NCBI GenBank assembly: GCA_963798275.1
Contig: CAWCTB010000023.1
Span: 1 to 64,000, forward strand
Length of the DNA: 64,000 nt
Origin: CAWCTB01 sp963798275
GTDB taxonomy: Bacteria; Acidobacteriota; Terriglobia; Terriglobales; Acidobacteriaceae
Direction: 5' to 3'
The notes under the pieces were generated by a model that saw nothing but the letters and a program-made list of their open reading frames with translations, was not told where the DNA came from and ran no database searches. Position numbers and translations under genes: made by a program. Positions 45,148 to 52,517 of the stretch are shown here, one piece after another. Position 1 is the first letter of the stretch. Every line of letters starts with the position of its first letter.

Positions 45148-46215
45148 CTAGCGCAAAGTGAGCAAGTAAGCGGTAACGGCGTTCAGTTCCTGATCGTCGA
45201 GTTGCATGGCCGGCATGAGCGAGCCGGGCTTGAAGACCTCCGGGTCCTTGATCCATTGCCGCAGATTTTCCGGAGTGTTCTGCGCGGCCCCGGCGCCGAT
45301 CGTCTCCCGGCTCATCAGGTGCGTCAGGTCCGGGCCGAACTTGCCATGGGCGTTGGTGCCTGCCACAGTGTGGCAGTTGACACAGGCGGTCGATTCAAAA
45401 ATCTGGCGTCCTTGGACAACCGAGTCGAGTTGCGGCGCGGGCTGATGCTGGCCGGCGGCCCATTTCTCGAACTCTTCCCGCGGCTGCACAATCACGCGCA
45501 ACAGCATCTTGGCATGCTGGGTGCCGCAGTACTGCGCACACTGGCCAACGTACACTCCCGGCTCGTGCGGATCGATCCACATGCTGTTGGCTCGGTTGGG
45601 AATGAGATCGGTCTTGCCGGCAAGCTTGGGGACCCAGAAGCTGTGGTCCACGTCGGCCGAGAGCAGCGTGATGTGGGTGGGCTGCGGATGCTTCGCGTCA
45701 CTGGCTGGAATGTGCAGCTCGTTGGCGGTGACGAAACCCTGTTGGGGATACTGAAACTCCCACCAGAACTGATGGCCGACGGCGGTGATCTCGGTGGTGC
45801 CGGCAGGGAACTGGGCATCTTCGACGGCGTGGATGACGCGCGCGGTGGCGAGGAACAGCACGACCACGATCAGCACTGGGATCACCGTCCAGGCCAGCTC
45901 AACCTGGTTACTGCCGTAAATCTGCGGTGGCTCGCTGCCATCGTCCGCCGGGAGTTGGCGGAACTTGAAGACGGCGTAAACCAGCAGGGCGCACACCAAC
46001 AGAAAGATGGCCGCGCAGATCGCCAGTACAAATAGCGACAGGTGATAGATCGATTGAGCCGGGGTTGCAGCCGGAGAAAAGATGCTGGGTATGTCGGGGG
46101 CTTTAACGGAAGCGGCGGAGAACGTGGCGTGGGAGACGCACAGCGCGACCAGGGCGACGCGGCAGAACAATGCAGGCCGGTGATTCCCTTCGCTGAAGCT
46201 GAACCTCACCCTCAA
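45148..46215 (-). CDS. coxB: Cytochrome c oxidase subunit II fused to cytochrome c (caa3 type)
   Basis: A 355-residue protein. A signal segment and two helices come first. The cupredoxin domain follows, with 'GHQFWWEFQYP' and the CuA site 'CAQYCGTQHAKM' near residue 222. A C-terminal cytochrome c domain has 'CVNCHTVAGT' near 277 and a Met ligand in 'GSLMPAM'. The fusion makes this a caa3 oxidase. It receives electrons from the bc-side cytochromes. The reading begins at a TTG at 46215; a GTG six bases further on is an alternative. It is first in an eight-gene minus-strand operon reaching to ctaG. Confidence 0.93.
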   Translation of the reverse strand: MRVRFSFSEGNHRPALFCRVALVALCVSHATFSAASVKAPDIPSIFSPAATPAQSIYHLSLFVLAICAAIFLLVCALLVYAVFKFRQLPADDGSEPPQIYGSNQVELAWTVIPVLIVVVLFLATARVIHAVEDAQFPAGTTEITAVGHQFWWEFQYPQQGFVTANELHIPASDAKHPQPTHITLLSADVDHSFWVPKLAGKTDLIPNRANSMWIDPHEPGVYVGQCAQYCGTQHAKMLLRVIVQPREEFEKWAAGQHQPAPQLDSVVQGRQIFESTACVNCHTVAGTNAHGKFGPDLTHLMSRETIGAGAAQNTPENLRQWIKDPEVFKPGSLMPAMQLDDQELNAVTAYLLTLR

Positions 46216-46527
46216 CTACCCCCGGTGCTTTCGTACAACGTCCGGAATGCCTTGCCATCCCGATTCCGGCATTCCCGTCAGTGAAAAAAGTCAGTGTTAT
46301 TGGGAGGTAAAATCCTCCGCCTGACCAGAAATCTGGCCTGCTGATTGGTGCCCGAATCATTGCTGCCGGGGCAATCGTTTGTCAAGAAGTTTTGCGCCCT
46401 GGTTTTCTGTCTGAATGCTGAGCAGATAAAAAAGCTTTAACCATGCCGCAGCGTGGGCAGTCTCGCGGAAGCTTTCAAAACGGAATCGCTTGACAGCTTG
46501 TAGGGCCGGCCAAAATACCACAATCGT
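46216..46527. other. Intergenic region upstream of the oxidase operon
   Basis: About 310 bp between asnS (its 3' end) and coxB (its 5' end), both minus-strand. It contains a small GGAGG/CCTCC hairpin near 46305-46320 and an AAAAAAGCTTT stretch near 46428. It should hold the oxidase promoter; no clear consensus or coding frame was seen. Confidence 0.35.
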
Positions 46528-47874
46528 TTACGGATATAAGCGGTACAGCATGCGGGGGAAGGGAATCGTCTCGCGCACATGTTCGAGGCCGCAGATCCAG
46601 GCCACCGCCCGCTCGATGCCCATGCCGAAGCCGGCATGGGGCACGCCGCCGTATTTGCGCAGATCCAGGTACCACTTAAACGCCTCTTCCGGGAGATTGT
46701 GCTGGTGAATGCGCTGCAACAGCAGATCGTAGGAAGCCATGCGCTGCGAGCCGCCGATGATCTCGCCATAACCTTCAGGCGCGAGCACATCGACGCACAA
46801 AGCGAGATCAGGACGTTGCGGGTCGGGCTCCATGTAAAACGCCTTGATCGACGCCGGGTAGCGGTGGATCATCACCGGACGGTCGAATTGTGAAGAGATG
46901 TAGGTTTCGTCGGGCGAGCCGAAGTCTCCTCCCCACTCGAATCTGGTTTCGACCAGAGCCTTGGCGTGGGCTTCCTGCAGCATCTGCACGGCATCGTCGT
47001 AACTGATGCGGGGGAAGGGTGTGGCGATGTTCTCCAGCTTGGCGATGTCGCGCCCGATCGTCTCGAGTTCGGGACGGCGCCGCTCCAGGCAGCGCTTAAC
47101 GATGAAGGTGATGAACTCCTCGGCCAACTGCATGAGGTCGTCGAGGGTGGCGTAGGCGACTTCGGGCTCCACCATCCAGAATTCCGTGAGATGGCGGCGG
47201 GTCTTCGACTTCTCCGCGCGGAAGGTAGGGCCGAAGCTGTAGACCTTGCCCAAGGCCATCGCGGTGGCTTCGACGTAAAGCTGGCCGGACTGAGTGAGGA
47301 AGGCCTGCTCCTCGAAGTAGTCCACGGGGAAGAGCGTGGTGGTTCCTTCGCACGCCGCCGGCGTAAGGATGGGCGGATCGGTCAGGGTGAAGCCGTGATC
47401 GTCGAAGTAATCGCGAGCGGCCTTGATGATCTCGGCACGCACGCGCAGGATCGCCGCCTGGCGCGGCGAGCGCAGCCAGAGGTGACGATGCTCCATCAGG
47501 AAATCGACGCCGTGCTCTTTCAGCGAAATCGGGTAAGGGTCGTCTTCCTTCACGCGCTGGATGACCTGGGCGTCGGTGACGTCGAGTTCGTAGCCGCCGG
47601 GCGCGCGCTTGTCGGCACGCACTTTGCCGATCACGATGACGCTGGATTCCTGCGTCAGGCCCTTGATGGCGTCGAACAGTTCTGGCGAGACGGCGTTTTT
47701 GGCGATGACACCCTGGATGACTCCGCTGCCGTCGCGGAACTGGGGGAAGAGCAGCTTGCCGCTCTCGCGCAGGTTGTAGAGCCAGCCGCGAAGAGTGACC
47801 GTCTGGCCTTCGTGCTGGCCGATTTCACGGATGGTGGTGATGGGGGCTTCGACTTTTGCAGTTTGCGTTTCCAT
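46528..47874 (-). CDS. asnS: Asparaginyl-tRNA synthetase
   Basis: A 448-residue class IIb synthetase that charges tRNA-Asn. It begins with an OB-fold anticodon-binding domain ('GQTVTLRGWLYNLRESGKLL'). Motif 2 is 'FGPTFRAEKSKTRRHLTEFW', and motif 3 near the C-terminus is 'GFGMGIERAVAWICGLEHVR'. The ending 'FPRMLYRLYP' is typical of AsnRS. The length is normal and the frame intact. A twin-hairpin repeat lies directly upstream at 47926. Confidence 0.95.
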   Translation of the reverse strand: METQTAKVEAPITTIREIGQHEGQTVTLRGWLYNLRESGKLLFPQFRDGSGVIQGVIAKNAVSPELFDAIKGLTQESSVIVIGKVRADKRAPGGYELDVTDAQVIQRVKEDDPYPISLKEHGVDFLMEHRHLWLRSPRQAAILRVRAEIIKAARDYFDDHGFTLTDPPILTPAACEGTTTLFPVDYFEEQAFLTQSGQLYVEATAMALGKVYSFGPTFRAEKSKTRRHLTEFWMVEPEVAYATLDDLMQLAEEFITFIVKRCLERRRPELETIGRDIAKLENIATPFPRISYDDAVQMLQEAHAKALVETRFEWGGDFGSPDETYISSQFDRPVMIHRYPASIKAFYMEPDPQRPDLALCVDVLAPEGYGEIIGGSQRMASYDLLLQRIHQHNLPEEAFKWYLDLRKYGGVPHAGFGMGIERAVAWICGLEHVRETIPFPRMLYRLYP

Positions 47875-47925
47875 GAGTCCGTCGTCTTTCGAACCAATCT
47901 CCAGAAATGTCAGCAGGCCTAGGAA

Positions 47926-48003
47926 CGAAATTCCCTCAGGGGCTAAAGCCCGGTTCCAAGCCGATCTTTACGGCACAGCTGAAGCTGTGCCCTTTCAAAA
48001 CTG
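47926..48003 (+). repeat. Dispersed twin-hairpin intergenic repeat, copy 2
   Basis: The same element as at 12351-12416, here on the plus strand: AAATTCCCTCAGGGGCTAAA, then a spacer containing CGATCTTTAC, then GGCACAGCTGAAGCTGTGCC (47972-47991) and the tail CTTTCAAAAC. It lies between asnS and the sugar-isomerase gene. Confidence 0.8.
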
Positions 48004-48032
48004 ATTCATGCCCATCAAAACTGATTTATGGG
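47995..48032 (+). repeat. Short tandem duplication of the repeat tail
   Basis: TCAAAACTGATTCATGCCCA (47995-48014) is followed immediately by TCAAAACTGATTTATGGG, so a 20-bp unit starting in the repeat's tail is present twice with a few changes. Confidence 0.6.
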
Positions 48033-48050
48033 ATAGCCGATAGCTTCCTA

Positions 48051-48869
48051 TTAACTCTCCAGCTTCTTGAACGTTTCTGCCATTCGTTCGGAAATCTTTT
48101 CGCCTTCGACGCCTTCGATCTCCAGCAGCAGGGGCGGGACGTGCGGAGCGGTTCGCAGCAGCGCCAGAGCCTCGCTCCAATCAATGTTGCCTTGTCCGGG
48201 CCAGAGGTGCGAATCGCGGTCCTGCGCGTTGTCGTGGACGTGGGTCGAGCGGATGCGGTCTTTCAGTATCGCGAACGACTGCGGAATGCCCTGCATGATG
48301 TGAGCGTGGCCGAGGTCGAAGCAGATTCCGATGCCGGCAAAGTGGCCGGCGTGCAGCAGTTCCATGAGCTTTTCCGGAGTCGAGAGTTCGTTCTGCATGT
48401 TCTCGACCAGCAGTTGCACGCCGAGAGGCTTGGCGAAGGCGTGCAGATGTTCCAGCGACATCATGGCGGCTTCCTGCTTGTGCTCGTCGGCCTCTTCTCC
48501 TCCGATGCCGACATGCTGCACCAGAAACTGAAACGGGCTTTGCTCGGCCACTTCGATGGCGCGCTTGATCTCGTCCATGGCATCGATCCGCCGCCGCTTG
48601 TCGGTGGCGGCGATATTGAGCGGCGGTGCGCCGCTGCGGCCCCATTCGTCGTCGCCATGCATGGGTGAGTGCATGGAGTGGAACTTCACGCCGGTGCCGC
48701 GAAACCACTTGGCAATCTCGCGAACGTGTTGCCGGTCGGCGTAGTTGAAATGACCACGGGCGGCGAAAATCTCGATGGCTTCCGCTCCGCCGGTGACCAT
48801 CTGGTCGAGCAAGCCGGGATGCAGCCGGTCGCGCTTGGCGAAGATGTAGGTCGACATGGCGCGCCGCAT
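48051..48869 (-). CDS. Sugar phosphate isomerase/epimerase-like TIM barrel (AP endonuclease 2 superfamily)
   Basis: A 272-residue protein of the xylose-isomerase-like fold. Metal-site candidates are 'FHSMHSPMH', 'LLVENMQNE' (Glu), 'GICFDLGHAHI' (Asp, His), 'STHVHDNAQDRDSHL' and a late 'LLLEIEG'. The order is typical for the family, whose members act on sugars, inositols or similar ligands. The substrate is unknown. The start at 48869 has AGGA five bases upstream and overlaps the gamma-glutamyltranspeptidase stop (TGATG); an ATG at 48857 is an alternative. Confidence 0.8.
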   Translation of the reverse strand: MRRAMSTYIFAKRDRLHPGLLDQMVTGGAEAIEIFAARGHFNYADRQHVREIAKWFRGTGVKFHSMHSPMHGDDEWGRSGAPPLNIAATDKRRRIDAMDEIKRAIEVAEQSPFQFLVQHVGIGGEEADEHKQEAAMMSLEHLHAFAKPLGVQLLVENMQNELSTPEKLMELLHAGHFAGIGICFDLGHAHIMQGIPQSFAILKDRIRSTHVHDNAQDRDSHLWPGQGNIDWSEALALLRTAPHVPPLLLEIEGVEGEKISERMAETFKKLES

Positions 48870-50605
48870 CAGAATCCTACCGCCTTTCCATTGTTCCGCC
48901 CATCGCTGGCGCCCAACCGCTCACCGGTTTTCGGATCGACTGCAATGCACTCGGCATCGCCCCAGTAACGGCGGGCAAGGTCGATCTTATGTCCCATCTG
49001 ATCGAGGATGCCGATGGTATCGGGCGAGAAGCCGACAGGCTCCATCAGGATCTTGTCGGGCAGCCACTGATTGTGGAAGCGGGGCGCATTCACCGACTCC
49101 TGGATGTTCAGCCCGTAATCCACCACGCCCATGAGAACGTTGGCGACGGTGGTGATGATGGTCGGGCCGCCGGGTGAGCCGAGCACCAGGAAGAGCTTGC
49201 CATCTTTAAGTACGATGGTGGGCGTCATGGCCGAAAGGGGACGCTTGCCCGGGCCGACGGCGTTCGCCGGCCCCTGAATGAGGCCGTACATGTTGGGCAC
49301 GCCCTGCTTGGCGGCGAAATCGTCCATCTCGTCGTTCAGCAGGAAGCCGAGCCCGTCGGCGGTCACGCGGGAACCGAAGCTGTCGTTCAAGGTCGTCGTC
49401 ACCGAAACCGCGTTGCCTTCGGGATCGACGACCGAGTAATGCGTGGTGTGCTCCGGCTCGTGTACGGATTTCGGCTGCGGATGCGTCTGGGCGTAGCGAT
49501 CCAACTGATTGAAAACGGCCGGCCGCTTCAGCTCATTGCTGGGAGTGGCATGGCGCACGTCAATGGTGTCGCGCCAGGCTTTGGCATAGCGTTTGTCGAT
49601 CAACTGGGCGACCGGAATTTTGGAGAAGTCGGGATCGCCGAGGAATTCCGCGCGGTCGAAGAAAGCGCGGGAAAAGGCCTCCGCGGTAAGGTGAATGCTC
49701 TTGGCGGAGCGATCACCTTGTTTGGCGAGGTCGTAACCCTCGAGGATGTTGAGCATTTCCACCAGCGCGACGCCTCCCGAAGACGGCGGTGGCGCGCTGA
49801 TGACGTCGTACCCGCGATAGGTGCCGCGGATCGCCTGGCGCTCTTTCACTTCGTAGGCCGCGAGGTCTTCCACGGTGATCAGGCCGCCACCCTTCTGCAT
49901 GGCGGCGGCGAGTTCGCGGGCGAGTGAGCCGTGATAGAAATCGTCGGGATTCTTGGCGACGCGCTCCAGGGTGCGCGCCAGCTCCGGCTGCTTGAAGACT
50001 TCGCCGGGCTGGTAGTAGTTGCCGTCGCGCTGAAAGATGCGCTTGGAGTCCGCGAACTTGGCCAGGTCGGGATCGCGCAGATCCAAGGCTTCGTTGTACT
50101 CCAGCTGGAAACCGTCCCGCGCCAGGCGGATGGCGGGTTCCATGACTTGCTGCAGCTTGAGCTTACCCCAGTGCGTCTGCGCGTAAGCCAGTCCGGCAAC
50201 CGAGCCGGGTACCGCAATGGCCTTGTAACCGATGGTGCTCAAGTCCTCGATGACGTTGCCGTTCTGGTCGAGATACATGTCGGCTGTGGCTTTGGCTGGG
50301 GCCTTCTCGCGGTAATCGAGGAAGTGGACCTCTCCGTCGGCGCGGCGGAAGAGCATGAAGCCGCCACCGCCGATGTTGCCGGCCTGCGGATGGACCACGG
50401 TCAAGGCAAATCCGATGGCCACGGCGGCGTCCACGGCATTGCCGCCCTGTTGCATCACGGCCACGCCTGCCTTCGAGGCTTCGGGATGCACGGTCGCCAC
50501 CATGGCCTTGGGCGCATGGCTGGGGTGCATGACATCGCCGGCCACCGTCGGCAGGCACAGCAGGCAAAGCAGCGCGAGACTTGCAAGTTGGCGAAATGTT
50601 TTCAT
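48869..50605 (-). CDS. ggt: Gamma-glutamyltranspeptidase
   Basis: A 578-residue Ntn-hydrolase precursor with a signal peptide ('LASLALLCLLCLPTVAG'), so it is periplasmic. The autocleavage and nucleophile Thr lies in 'EHTTHYSVVDPEGNAVSVTT' near residue 385. The small subunit carries 'NDEMDDF' and 'GKRPLSAMTPT' (substrate-binding loop), and the large one 'GGNAVDAAVAIGFAL'. It hydrolyses or transfers the gamma-glutamyl group of glutathione and related compounds. The length and motifs are complete. Its stop overlaps the start of the isomerase-like gene, which suggests co-transcription. Confidence 0.92.
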   Translation of the reverse strand: MKTFRQLASLALLCLLCLPTVAGDVMHPSHAPKAMVATVHPEASKAGVAVMQQGGNAVDAAVAIGFALTVVHPQAGNIGGGGFMLFRRADGEVHFLDYREKAPAKATADMYLDQNGNVIEDLSTIGYKAIAVPGSVAGLAYAQTHWGKLKLQQVMEPAIRLARDGFQLEYNEALDLRDPDLAKFADSKRIFQRDGNYYQPGEVFKQPELARTLERVAKNPDDFYHGSLARELAAAMQKGGGLITVEDLAAYEVKERQAIRGTYRGYDVISAPPPSSGGVALVEMLNILEGYDLAKQGDRSAKSIHLTAEAFSRAFFDRAEFLGDPDFSKIPVAQLIDKRYAKAWRDTIDVRHATPSNELKRPAVFNQLDRYAQTHPQPKSVHEPEHTTHYSVVDPEGNAVSVTTTLNDSFGSRVTADGLGFLLNDEMDDFAAKQGVPNMYGLIQGPANAVGPGKRPLSAMTPTIVLKDGKLFLVLGSPGGPTIITTVANVLMGVVDYGLNIQESVNAPRFHNQWLPDKILMEPVGFSPDTIGILDQMGHKIDLARRYWGDAECIAVDPKTGERLGASDGRNNGKAVGF

Positions 50606-50824
50606 ACTGAACTGGGCGGCAGGACAGCCCGAGTGCCGTCGCTCCTGCACCCCAGTCTCGCAGGGATGTGGATCAGAGCCCCCAGGTGCAGCAGCCAAGG
50701 CGTCGGCAACACAAGCAATTGAGGCTAGCCGACGCAGCAGGCAGAGTCAAATGGCGGCGGCGAACGGTTGCGTGTTAGCCTATCGCGCAGAATTGAAGCC
50801 AGCGTCTTTTGATGGTGTTGTCTT

Positions 50825-51235
50825 ATGAAAAAAGTTAAGTCCGGTGGCCACAGTTCGGCCACAAAACGCAGTGTGGCTGCGAAGAGCGTAGATGAATACC
50901 TAGCCGGCGTCCCGGAACCTGCCCGCAGTACCTTAAACAAGGTTCGCGCGGCGATTCGGTCCGTTGTGCCGCCGGAGACGACTGAGGTCATCAGCTATGG
51001 GATTCCCACGTTCAAGTACAACGGGCCGTTGGTGTGGTTCGCCGCGTTCTCGAACCATTGCAGTCTGTTTCCCACCGCGTCCGTGATCGAGGCGTTCAAG
51101 AGCGAACTCAAGGACTTCCAGACGTCCAAAGGCACCATCCACTTCCCCGTGGACAAACCTCTGCCGGCCGCGCTGGTGAAAAAAATGGTAAAGGCGCGGA
51201 TCGCGCAGAACGAAGGCAAGAGGAAAAAGCTCTGA
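50825..51235 (+). CDS. DUF1801 / YdhG-like small protein
   Basis: A 136-residue protein with the pattern of the DUF1801 (YdhG/YjdI-like) family: 'VDEYLAGVPEPARSTLNKVR' near the N-terminus, 'EVISYGIPTFKYNGPLVWFA' in the middle, and 'GTIHFPVDKPLPAALVKKMV' towards the end. Some members bind iron or assist frataxin-like functions, but the role here is unknown. The basic N- and C-termini are rich in Lys. It stands alone, divergent from ggt, with a twin-hairpin repeat about 60 bp downstream. Confidence 0.83.
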   Translation: MKKVKSGGHSSATKRSVAAKSVDEYLAGVPEPARSTLNKVRAAIRSVVPPETTEVISYGIPTFKYNGPLVWFAAFSNHCSLFPTASVIEAFKSELKDFQTSKGTIHFPVDKPLPAALVKKMVKARIAQNEGKRKKL

Positions 51236-51294
51236 ATGGGCGGAGCGTTCGAGACCAATGCGCACTACAGCGCCTTCATGGAACAACGTAAACG

Positions 51295-51424
51295 CGAAAC
51301 CCTCAGGGGCTGAAGCCCGAATCTATTGACGTCGCTTGACGGCGCGGCTGAAGCCGCGCCCCTTCAAAACGCAGAACAAGGGCACTGCTTCCCGCAGCCG
51401 GTGAAGGCCGTGCCCTTTCAAGAC
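51295..51424 (+). repeat. Dispersed twin-hairpin intergenic repeat, copy 3, with a degenerate partial copy
   Basis: A full copy (51295-51370) has CCTCAGGGGCTGAAGCCCG, a spacer, then GGCGCGGCTGAAGCCGCGCC and CCTTCAAAAC. It is followed by a degenerate second unit (51380-51424) that keeps GGCAC...GTGCCCTTTCA with an altered stem. It matches the order and tails of copies at 12.35 and 47.93 kb. It lies between the DUF1801 gene and the convergent transglutaminase-like gene. Confidence 0.78.
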
Positions 51425-51473
51425 GATCGGCAGTCTAGCAACGGTGAAATCGCCAGGATCCCTGGGGCAGAGT

Positions 51474-52316
51474 TCACGCCGTTTCGGACTTCTGGGACGC
51501 ATCGGATTGCGGGGCAGTCGTTTCCTCGGCAATGACTGCGAAGCGGGTCAGGTTGGCTGCGCCAAAGGAGGTGGTGATGGCGACATCCGACGCGTCACGG
51601 CCGGTCGCGATCAGCACCCGGCCAATACGCGGCGTATTGTTGCGCGCATCGAAAACCCACCATTGGTCGTCCAGGTATACCTCGAACCAGGCGCTGAAAT
51701 CCATGGGCGGGGTGAGAGGAACGCCGATGTCTCCCAGGTAGCCAGTGCAGTAGCGCGCCGGAATGTTCAGGGCGCGGCAGAAGGCGATGGCCAGGTGCTG
51801 ATAATCGCGGCAGACGCCCACCCGGTCGGTGAACACGTCGAGCGCGGTCCGGGTGGGACTCGCGAGATGGTAGCCAAACCTCACTCTGCTGTTCACCCAG
51901 TTGCAGATGGCCTGCACTCGTCCCCAGCCGGGCGCGACAGCGCCGAAAAGTTCGGTAGCGATATTGGATAACCGGTCCACCTCGCAGTAGCGACTGTTCA
52001 GCAAATAAGTGAGGGTTTCATGAGGCAGCTCACCCACCGGGTGCTCGCGCGCATTCCAGTCGAATGGATCGGCGGTTCCGGGGTCTTCGATGAGCGTTTC
52101 ACTGCGCAGTCGAAGTGTGCCCGCGGGCGCGTCGAACCGGGTGCAGAGATTGCCGAATCCGTCGATGTAGCTGGTGAGCGGGACCTCGGGCTCAACCTGC
52201 AGTTCATCCGGGGCGCGCAAGTCTGGCACGCGGGAGGGATGCACATGCAACATCGCGACCATGGCCACCGGCGCCGGAATGTCGAACTCGATGTCGTAGC
52301 CCAGGCGGATGAACAT
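51474..52316 (-). CDS. Transglutaminase-like cysteine protease-fold protein
   Basis: About 280 residues from the ATG at 52316 ('MFIRLGYDIEFDIP'). The N-terminal beta-domain is followed by the transglutaminase core. 'DRVGVCRDYQHLAIAFCRAL' holds the nucleophile Cys, and 'DFSAWFEVYL' and 'WWVFDARNNTPRIGR' carry the His-position strand and the Asp. In many relatives the residue before 'AWFE' is His; here it is Ser, so the catalytic triad may be incomplete (the comparison is from memory). A longer upstream reading exists but looks non-coding. It is a lone minus-strand gene, divergent from the E1 fusion. The function of this subfamily is unknown. Confidence 0.8.
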   Translation of the reverse strand: MFIRLGYDIEFDIPAPVAMVAMLHVHPSRVPDLRAPDELQVEPEVPLTSYIDGFGNLCTRFDAPAGTLRLRSETLIEDPGTADPFDWNAREHPVGELPHETLTYLLNSRYCEVDRLSNIATELFGAVAPGWGRVQAICNWVNSRVRFGYHLASPTRTALDVFTDRVGVCRDYQHLAIAFCRALNIPARYCTGYLGDIGVPLTPPMDFSAWFEVYLDDQWWVFDARNNTPRIGRVLIATGRDASDVAITTSFGAANLTRFAVIAEETTAPQSDASQKSETA

Positions 52317-52517
52317 GCCGAAGTATAGCCCCTTCCGGGTATGGCGAATTTGTGTGGAACCGCACCTATCCAAGAAAGGGATCAGGCAGCGGTGTGCCAG
52401 ACGATGGTCCGATTCACCCCGCTGCACGGGGAAGAGACGGATGCCCTCCACATTGCGGCTCTAGTAACAATCAAGGTAAACTTCGAGTGAACCCGATCCT
52501 TTTGCGCTATCCAAAAC

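Noticed and set aside
43754..45151. Plus-strand open frame of about 465 residues opposite coxA
   Set aside because: It is antisense to an intact haem-copper oxidase subunit I. The composition (Glu/His/Gly/Asp-rich, no hydrophobic core) is an artefact of the complementary strand.
12351..51424. Twin-hairpin repeats as a CRISPR array or insertion-sequence ends
   Set aside because: Copies are tens of kb apart, in both orientations, with no spacers, no cas genes and no transposase between them.
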